Assembly (NCBI GenBank): GCA_038049695.1
Contig: CP142458.1
Span: forward strand, 47,707,001-47,771,000
Direction: 5' to 3'
From: Cinnamomum chago
Lineage: Eukaryota > Streptophyta > Magnoliopsida > Laurales > Lauraceae
Length of the DNA: 64,000 nt
In this document: piece by piece, positions 57,067 to 64,000 of the stretch
How the letters are laid out: every line of letters begins with the position of its first letter
Numbering within the stretch: the first letter of the stretch is position 1
Position numbers and translations under genes: made by a program
Notes under the pieces: model-generated
Databases searched by the model: none
Seen by the model: the letters and a program-made list of their open reading frames with translations, nothing else
Told to the model about the DNA's origin: nothing

Positions 57067-57740
57067 GTTGGATCTTTTTGGGAAAGGTCGATTTTGTGGT
57101 ACCGGTTTGCTGGTTTTGGACATTAGTGGTCGATGGTTTTTGGACCTTGGTGGTCGGATTTATTTTGGACCTGGTGGTCAGATTTATTTTGGACTTGGTG
57201 GTCAGATTTATTTTGGACCTTGTTGGTCGGTTTTATTTGGGTTGGAGTTATCAGGTGGCTAGCAGGTTGTCGTTTGTTTGACCCAATTTAAACTTTGGCT
57301 TGAATGAGACTTTAGATGCTATTTTAATTTGTTATGTAATCTTATCTAAGTATATGTTTAAATGCAGAAATAGATTAGAATATCTATTCACTCAGTTGTA
57401 CTGATATTTTGTAGATTTGCCCTAATTCAGGTAACCATAATTTAGAGACTCAGGAAAACTGTGTTGACCGGGAGATAGACTTTGGGATACATACTTAAGC
57501 GTCAAAGCCACATAAATGAACAAGATTTAGATTTAATAGATTGTTCAGATTATTTCATTTTATAGACATTGCAATTATTTTTATTGGACAATGTTACATT
57601 TGTTTATTAGATTTGGATTTTTAATACAACTTGGTTTAACCTGGTAAATGCCTAAATCTTTATGTGATCTTTGATTTAACATATGTGTGTGATGCTTACG
57701 AGTCTTGTCATAGAATTTAAAGGGCCCCGGAATCCTGGTC
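57067..57740 (+). other. LTR-like sequence with a 24-bp minisatellite
   Basis: 57117-57243 holds about five ~24-30 bp units of the type tggtggtc.gatttattttggacc; the frames across it are by-products. The end, gggccccggaatcctggtcgtgata (57722-57746), resembles the end of gypsy LTRs (ggtcgtgaca). No coding domain was seen and the left boundary is unknown because the tandem element inserted here. Confidence 0.45.
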
Positions 57741-58983
57741 GTGATAGAGGACATGACGCCAAATATTGTTGAGTGAAAAAGAAAAAATCACAAAAATGAC
57801 TATAAGTAGACGAGAGGTGAAGCATCAAATGAAGGGAAAATAAAATATAAGTGGGTTTGATGGTCTTTTGTCTTTAGTGGCTTGATAGGGATTTTTTTTA
57901 TTTTTTCGTGTAAAAAGTGAATGATTTTTTATCATTTAATTAGTGGAGAAAGTAGGTTGTTCTTTAAGGATTTAACCGGAAAGAGCACTTTATGCGCATG
58001 TGTTACGCGATCAAGCTCTTTAACCAGTGGGGCACCAAAGCAATTGGGCCCAATTTTCAATTTTTCTTACCTATTTGGCACATCGCCGGCGCTGACCTTA
58101 TTTACACTGATTAAGGTCGGCGATGACCCTGTTCGTAAACCATATTAGGGCTCATATCCCTATTTCTTCTTATTCTTCTCTTCTCACTTCCACTATACCG
58201 TCGAGACTGACCTTGGACGAGCGCCGACGAGTGGTTGCTTCCATTTCCGTTACACCAGGCTTCAAACTGAATTCCTCAACTGCTTCTCTTTGCTCCCATC
58301 ATTTTTTTCACCGTCTGTGATTTTCACCTAGACTCCAGAGGTATCTATCTTCTCTTTGCTCTCAATTTTCTTAAACTTGAGGATGTTATATGCGGTCAAA
58401 TGGCGCTAGTGGTTCAGTTTTTCCTTTTTTTTTGTTTATTCATTTTGACAATGTGAATGGGTTCATATCGTAGGATTAACCTCTCAAAATCTCTTCATAG
58501 GGCCAAGCTAGATGGACCATTAGCAACCCAACCAGTAATGCATCAATTCATATGTGAAAAAAAAAAACCAAGAAGAAGGATCCCTATTCAAAGAACCACA
58601 TTCACATGAGTAATTGAACCATATCATCTCTTCCTCAGATGCCCTGAATATTGCACACAACATGTAGAATGCGAATTGATGACACATTTGAATTTTAGTA
58701 CCCACTATCTCTAAAAGAATTACACCACATCATTTAATACTCAGAGCTTCAATGACTCAATACTATTAGTTATCTTGAAACTGGTACAAAGAACTTTTTA
58801 CCAAAAAAATAAATAAAAAAGAACTGGTACAAGGAACTTCTTTAGCAACTAGGTGGGCTATTTATATACTAACATAGTTTATATCCCATATCATTTCAAG
58901 AAATCAAGATGAATAGCTGTGATAATTTAGAATGTAAATAGAAAAATAAGAACAAATCTATGGTTTCAATCCATCAGTGCTGG
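57741..58983 (+). other. Host-like sequence, possible 5' exon at 58080-58341
   Basis: 58130-58320 looks like a transcript leader (ccatattagggctcatatcc, pyrimidine-rich ttcttcttattcttctcttc) with a frame at 58123-58320 and a donor-like ag|gtatct at 58341. The frame matches nothing I recognise and could be chance. The rest of the stretch is AT-rich without features. It ends with the left TSD of the hAT element (58976-58983). Confidence 0.25.
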
Positions 58984-59839
58984 CATGGGCAGCTCCACAT
59001 AGATCACTGTGGGCTCAATTGACCCCACTGAGATTTGAAAAGGCATTTAAAAATAAAAAAAATTATTTTTTGAATTGAACTTATGGGAAGCTTTTGACCC
59101 CACTCAATTTAAGAGTCTCACCCCCACATTAGCTAACTTTACACTTTTTCTTTGTTGTTGTGGTAGTGAACAGAAGTCACCATAAAATACCCACTGCCTA
59201 AGTTAATGAGCCAAATGCCTACCAAAAATTAAATAAAATTAATGGGCCCACATTACTAATATACGCTCTAGCAATAAGTTTTAGAACTTAAAGGAATTTG
59301 TGATATTGCTAGAAAATTAATGGAGACAAAGAAGGATATCGTATACCAATTGGTTTATTTGCTTTTAAAATTGGCGTTGATTTTACCAGTAGTAACTGCC
59401 ACGGTAGAAAGAGTTTTTGCAACAATGAAGTATGTAAATTGCAGGCTACGTAACCAAATTGGAGATCAATGGATGAATGACTATTTGGTTACATATATTG
59501 AAAAATATGTGGTTGCTAGTGTTGATAATGAATCTATTATGCAATGATTTCAACACATGTAAACCTGAAAATCTACTGAAGGCAGCTGTAGGAGTTTATG
59601 TATTTGGATTTTGCTTTTGGATTAAGAACTATTAGTAACAGTGTATTAAATTTTTTTTATGAATTCAATATTATCTTTGTCAAATTATCGGAAATAGATT
59701 TTTTAAGAATTTTATACTATACTTGTCGAATTATCGAAAGTAGATGACAAATGTTAATAAATGGAAAAAAATTTATTCGATTTCCATAATATAAGTCTTT
59801 CGTTGACACCATTGACTCGAATTCCTGGAGCTGCCACTA
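58984..59839 (+). mobile_element. Internally deleted hAT transposon, TSD AGTGCTGG
   Basis: 856 bp bounded by the 8-bp duplication AGTGCTGG (58976-58983 and 59840-59847), the hAT-typical size. The ends are short imperfect terminal inverted repeats: the left starts catgggcagctcca, and the right read inward is tagtggcagctcca (three mismatches in 14, including the terminal base). It encodes only the C-terminal dimerisation part of a transposase. Confidence 0.85.
59293..59547 (+). pseudogene. hAT transposase C-terminal dimerisation fragment
   Basis: About 85 codons (ATG at 59320) reading CDIARKLMETKKD, YLLLKLALILPVVTATVERVF, NCRLRNQIGDQWMNDYLV and TYIEKYV. This is the hAT C-terminal dimerisation region as found in plant TTF-type/ZMYM1-like transposase proteins, with the LPV.TATVER hallmark. 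The catalytic core and zinc finger are absent, so it is a truncated remnant without transposase activity. Confidence 0.88.
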
Positions 59840-59911
59840 AGTGCTGGTTTCGTTTAGTTGGATTCTGTGCTATGTGGTGAAATCAATGACAATGTATATG
59901 GTGTTTGGCTT

Positions 59912-62900
59912 TGTCGCAACCCCGGACCGGAAATCCGGGATCGGGACTAATAATGATGATGATAATGATAGCACATCGGATTTATGCCATACATTTATTT
60001 AATTTCACACAGGTGTCCGCGGTGAGGATATCACAACCATACAAGAACATTTCTATTAAGTGCAGAAGCGTGTAGCAAATCAAATGATCAATCCATCTCA
60101 AATCATAAAGATAATAACACGAGTATAGTACTGTATCAAAATGAGCAATGATTGTTAGCATGTTACCCAAAAGTAAAGTTAAAGTTTATACAAGATCATT
60201 TAGTTACATTTCCCAGAAATAGAGGCCAACAAAGGCCAATATAACAAAATACCAATCCAAAGAATGGTTGAACAGTTCCCAAAATATTAAGTCTCTCATA
60301 GCGACCAAACGTCTAAATGACGTCATCAGCACGCCACTCAACTAACTGCTGCGGTTCTCTGACCGCCTCCTCGTGCTCCTCCTCGGGATAACCGACAATG
60401 GGACCTGAGTACCAAAGAGTGGGTCAAACACGACGGTTTGGTAAATGGGTAAAATACAATGACAATACTATCGTAAAGGAATGTACCCTCAAAAGCATTT
60501 AAACCTGTTTAAATAACAATTTATATAAAGAGATAAAATATTTATTCAATTACGAGTATGCATTATAAAACAGGTAAAGTACCCAAGGAAATAGGAGACA
60601 AGCAAGATGGCAACCACACGAAGCTAAGTCCTCTGTCACTAAAGTGACAGAGCAATAACTAGGCACTGATCTCAGTTACTCGAGGTGAGGAGAAACAGTG
60701 GATCTTATAAATACATATACATATACTATACATGACCACGGTAGCGAGCCGGGCATCGGGAACCACAGTAGCAATCTGCGGCATCGGGACAAGACCACGG
60801 TAGTAACCAGGTAGCGGGATCCAAACTGCAGCTGGCGGGACAAGAGGGGGATCTCCAAGTCGGTGGATCAGACCAACAGGGTTATCCAAGCTTAGTGGTG
60901 CCGACTAATAGGTCAAATAACAAATCGAAACATATGCAAGTAAGTCAAGTACAATAAATAAACGGGCAAGACGGGGTGCTTAAGGGCACACTGTCGTTTC
61001 ATGTCGTGCAATCCACTTCAAGACAAATGACTATTATAAGTGTAATTCAATGCTTTCAGGAAAACAAGACATGCAATATAAATCTCGGGATCGATAAAGT
61101 ACAATAAACAATTGAAATCTCAGGTAAGGTATCGGGTTCAAGAATTATTTAAAGTGAATGGGGATCCCGTATGTCGATCTAATAATAATTTGGTACTCTT
61201 TGAGTTTGGGGACATTCCGGGCTCCTTATACACTTTAAACTTTCAAAACTTCGAATGACATCTTCGTGATATGGTTTTTTTCTCGAAGGGCCTCATACAT
61301 TGCCTAGTGAATCTCCTTTGACCAACAAAGCTCGGCGCTCGAGCGAACCGGAGAGTTCGCTCGAGCGAGGAGCTCTCCGGAATGGTTGTCTGGGTAATTT
61401 CGGTTACATTGCGGTCAGATGGAGGTTAGCCGCTGTTGGATTCGGCGGTTAGCCTGACAAAAAGACAGGTTACTGGAATTGTGACCGAAATGGTTCGGTT
61501 GGCTAGCGGTTAGCCGCCGATATGTCCAATGGTTAGCCGCTAGCTAACCGTATTTTCAAGTGGAAATGTTGCTCTCTGGAAAAGTAACCGAATGGGTCGG
61601 TTGGCTGGCGGTTAGCCGCCGATGGGTTCGGCGGTTAGCCGCGGGCTAACCGTGAGGTTGACTGAGTTTTCAGGTGGAAAATGTTGCTCTCTGGAAAAGT
61701 GACCGCGACTGTTCGTTTAGCTGGCGGTTAGCCGCCAGATGACCGCTGGCTGACCGCCAGGTGCGGGAAACACCCACTGTGTTCAGATTTGAGTCATTTT
61801 CCTCCTCAAAACCATTCTCCTCACTTCCACTTAATCCTTGCCATAAAACTTAGCTCAAAGCTCTTCCAATGCAACTGTCTACACTTCTCCACAACTCCAA
61901 TATGGATTCATTCCATCACCTCCTCCATCAACATCAAATCCAATACATGGAAAGAAAGAAAGAAGGAAACCATTTCACCATAGAGTACATTTAGGACAAA
62001 ACAAGAGGAAATTAAATGCCATGCACCAATACCCTTCTATGACATAAATGCACCATTAATACTCTATCATGAACATTTATTTCAAAACAAAACAATAAAT
62101 AGGCATGAGTGGAAAGTACCAAAATCATTGAAAGCTTATAAAAATCAAATCATCCACTTGCCTTTTGGTCTTCTAATAAGCAAATCAAGCTCTTATACTC
62201 TTCCAAGCTAAAGATTCAAACTATGAACAAAATCCCCAAAACAACAAACCCTAAAATGGTCAAACAATGAAATAGAAAGGGAAACCTTACAATAATGAAG
62301 ATGAAGCTTCTCTAGGGCTAGAAGAATACAAATCTAGAAGAAGGGAAGGATTACTTAATTGTAAGGTCCTTTAATGGCAAGAGTAAGCCCAAAGAAGATC
62401 TTGGAATGGAGGGTTTTCTTCACAAATGGTATCAATAGAGAGCCATGGTGACGAGGAAGAAGATGATGATCTCCATTTTGATGTTGGTGCAAGATTAGTA
62501 GGAGATTGAGATGGAGAGAGCAAGAAGAAGAAGAAAAGTTGCCAAACAAACCCTAAACTCTCTTTTGTGCTGGAAAAGAAAAATGAAGAAGATGAGTCTC
62601 CTTATATAAGCAAAGGGAGATGGGTCCCACTACTTAAGACATTGAAGGGCTGAAATCATGTCTTTCGGGATCTCGGATGAATTCGACGAAGAAGGAAGAA
62701 ATGATCGTCGAAATATCTAGTTTCCAAAAAGTGTATGTTTTGCGGGTTTATGGAATATCAAGTTTTGGGTACAGATTTTGTGTACAATAACTGTTTTACC
62801 CTTAAGGCTATTAAATCGGGTTTCGGGGTCTTGAACGGGGACAGGATCAACATGAAAGTTGTAGGGGTTAACATTACAAATAAAATGGGATTAAAAGAAT

Positions 62901-63112
62901 GAATGAAAAATCTCCGATAAATCCTCAAGCGCATGCAAGGTCATAAAGAAGGAACCCCCAAAGGGTCCCACTAAGCACAAGCAATCAAAATTCCCCAAAA
63001 CTATATCAAAAGCTATTCCAAACCAAACCTAACCAAAATCCACTAAACACGCTTAGAACTAACACACAACTTAATCAATACTAATCGGGTTCACTCGGGT
63101 CGGGGTCTTACA
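59912..63112 (-). mobile_element. Large gypsy-type LTR on the minus strand, 3.2 kb
   Basis: On the minus strand it starts tgtaagaccccgacccg and ends ggggttgcgaca, and shares blocks with 39128-43028. No coding domain, PBS or PPT was found inside, so it is probably a solo LTR. The flanks ggctt and agatt do not form a clean TSD. It contains a palindrome pair CGCTCGAGCG (61336-61345, 61358-61367) and a repeat array of cggttagccg motifs (61425-61765). Confidence 0.7.
61425..61765. repeat. ~125-bp tandem repeat built from ggcggttagccgcc palindromes
   Basis: Three imperfect units share cggttggct.gcggttagccgcc, gcta(g)c..accgt, ttttca.gtggaaa and tgttgctctctggaaaagt. Related words (gctctctggaa, gctggaattg, cggttagccg) also occur in the palindrome array at 3500-3830. 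Confidence 0.8.
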
Positions 63113-63361
63113 AGATTGATGAACAAGTACTTCATTGGCTGATTTTGTTCATTTTAAGCGTTCCTTGTAGCTTGAATGATTGATAGAATGGGTGTTTTTT
63201 TAGGGCAATTGAATGAATAATTGGTTATATGTTTTTGCTATTTTTGGGTGGTGTGTAAATGTAGAAATGCAGTTTATGGGTTTCATTTGATGATTTGTGT
63301 TTTGTGCTTTGTGGTGGAATCAGTTTTAATGTGGACATTGTGTGGCTTGAATACTTAATAC
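63113..63361. other. Host-like AT-rich sequence
   Basis: No gene recognised. 63298-63346 resembles 59866-59911. It ends with aatac, the expected left TSD of the LTR starting at 63362; the right copy is outside the window. Confidence 0.5.
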
Positions 63362-64000
63362 TGTTAGGTATTTTGTTTAGATTGCAATTTGATGGTTGCA
63401 TAATCATTTTATTCATCATTTCGCATTTTCACACATGCCTTGATTTTAAAACACTTGAAATCTTGATTTAGACATGCATTGCTTTCAAGAGTTGAAAAAG
63501 TTTTCAATCATGCATGATATGTTTTTAATCTTGGATGCATTTAGTTTTGAAATGAGTTTTATTGAATCAAGCATGCCTTTGGTTTTAAAACTCTAAGATT
63601 GATTTAAAACTTGTTTTAAAGCTTGATTTTAATGGCCCAAAAGATCCCCAAAGAAAATCTTCAAGAAACCCAAAATATGGGAAATTCTGAGCAGGCCCGG
63701 TCAACCGGCCAAGAGGCCCGGTTAACCGGCCACACAGGGCAGGTCAACCGGGCTCCTGAGCACAACGGCTCTTTTTCTGACCGTTGGGCTTACCCGGTTA
63801 ACCGGCCTGTCATGGGGTTAACCGGGTAAACTAGCCGTTGGGCTGTTTTGGGGATATAAATGAGTTCTTTCCTTTGTCAATGGTTGGAGATTTTGAAGCC
63901 TTCTTTGAGGAGCTTTGAGAGAAGACAAAGGGGATGATCTAAGAGACATCAAGGGGTCATTAAGTAAAGCTTAAGCTTGGATCAACTAAGTTAAATCTCC
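63362..64000 (+). mobile_element. LTR family A, 5' part (runs off window end)
   Basis: Starts TGTTAGGTATTTTG and follows the family A plan: ttgcaatttgatgg, then ACGG..CCGT elements flanked by palindromes, then tataaatg near 63856. Its palindrome cores are GGTTAACC (63720, 63796, 63816) and GGTCAACC (63699, 63742) rather than GGTCGACC. Confidence 0.88.

Noticed and set aside
58123-58320. 65-codon frame as a host gene
   Set aside because: Only leader-like composition and a donor-like site support it; no family was recognised and no further exons were found, so it is noted only as a possible exon.
59320-59547. Functional hAT transposase gene
   Set aside because: Only the C-terminal dimerisation segment is present in an 856-bp element; the catalytic core is missing.
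59907-63117. Perfect TSD for the minus-strand gypsy-type LTR
   Set aside because: The flanks ggctt and agatt agree at only three of five positions, too weak to claim.

Overview
This window is repeat-dense nuclear DNA from a flowering plant, made almost entirely of nested LTR retrotransposons with a few DNA-transposon remnants. The evidence is plant-type Ty1/copia and Ty3/gypsy polyproteins, tRNA-iMet primer sites, long LTRs (1-4 kb) and the lack of any convincing host gene or RNA gene. I cannot name the species. Most boundaries below were fixed by eye from TG...CA termini, target-site duplications (TSDs), primer sites and polypurine tracts.

Layout. 1-5700: remnants of two copia LTR families, called A and B here. 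They include a copia integrase/RT scrap (1041-1565), a truncated A LTR (1562-3481) and a complete solo A LTR (4052-5661, TSD TATGT) sitting inside another A LTR. 5701-35821: a decayed Tat-lineage Ty3/gypsy element (LTR, leader with a six-copy repeat array, gag, PR, RT, RNase H, extra RNase H, integrase, repetitive 3' region and part of a second LTR). It is interrupted by a complete 7.1-kb Sirevirus-like copia element on the minus strand (9150-16289, TSD CAACC, one open 1613-codon polyprotein), by a solo B LTR (18035-19712) and by a truncated B-type copia element (28334-34828). That last element carries a 2.76-kb solo LTR in its gag (31836-34597, TSD CCCCC). 35822-39127: mostly unidentified sequence with a CACTA transposon terminus at 38397. 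39128-43028: a gypsy-type solo LTR.

43362-57066 is the most striking object. Three LTRs alternate with two internal regions in an exact 6006-bp period (LTR-I-LTR-I-LTR), and one outer TSD (GTTGG) flanks the whole. Each internal region has one gag-like ORF (coiled coil plus CCHC knuckle) and no pol. Each also has two PBS-like sites and a series of polypurine-tract copies. It looks like a gag-only, non-autonomous relative of Sireviruses present as a tandem dimer.

57067-64000: LTR-like and host-like sequence, an 856-bp internally deleted hAT element (58984-59839, TSD AGTGCTGG), a gypsy-type LTR on the minus strand (59912-63112) and the start of another A LTR (63362 to the window end).

A recurring theme is that LTR promoter regions from unrelated families carry CpG-centred palindromes near the TATA box: GGTCGACC or GGTTAACC in A, CGCTCGAGCG in the Sirevirus-like element, GGACGTCC in B, and GTCCGATCGATCGGAC or CGCTCGAGCG in the gypsy-type LTRs.
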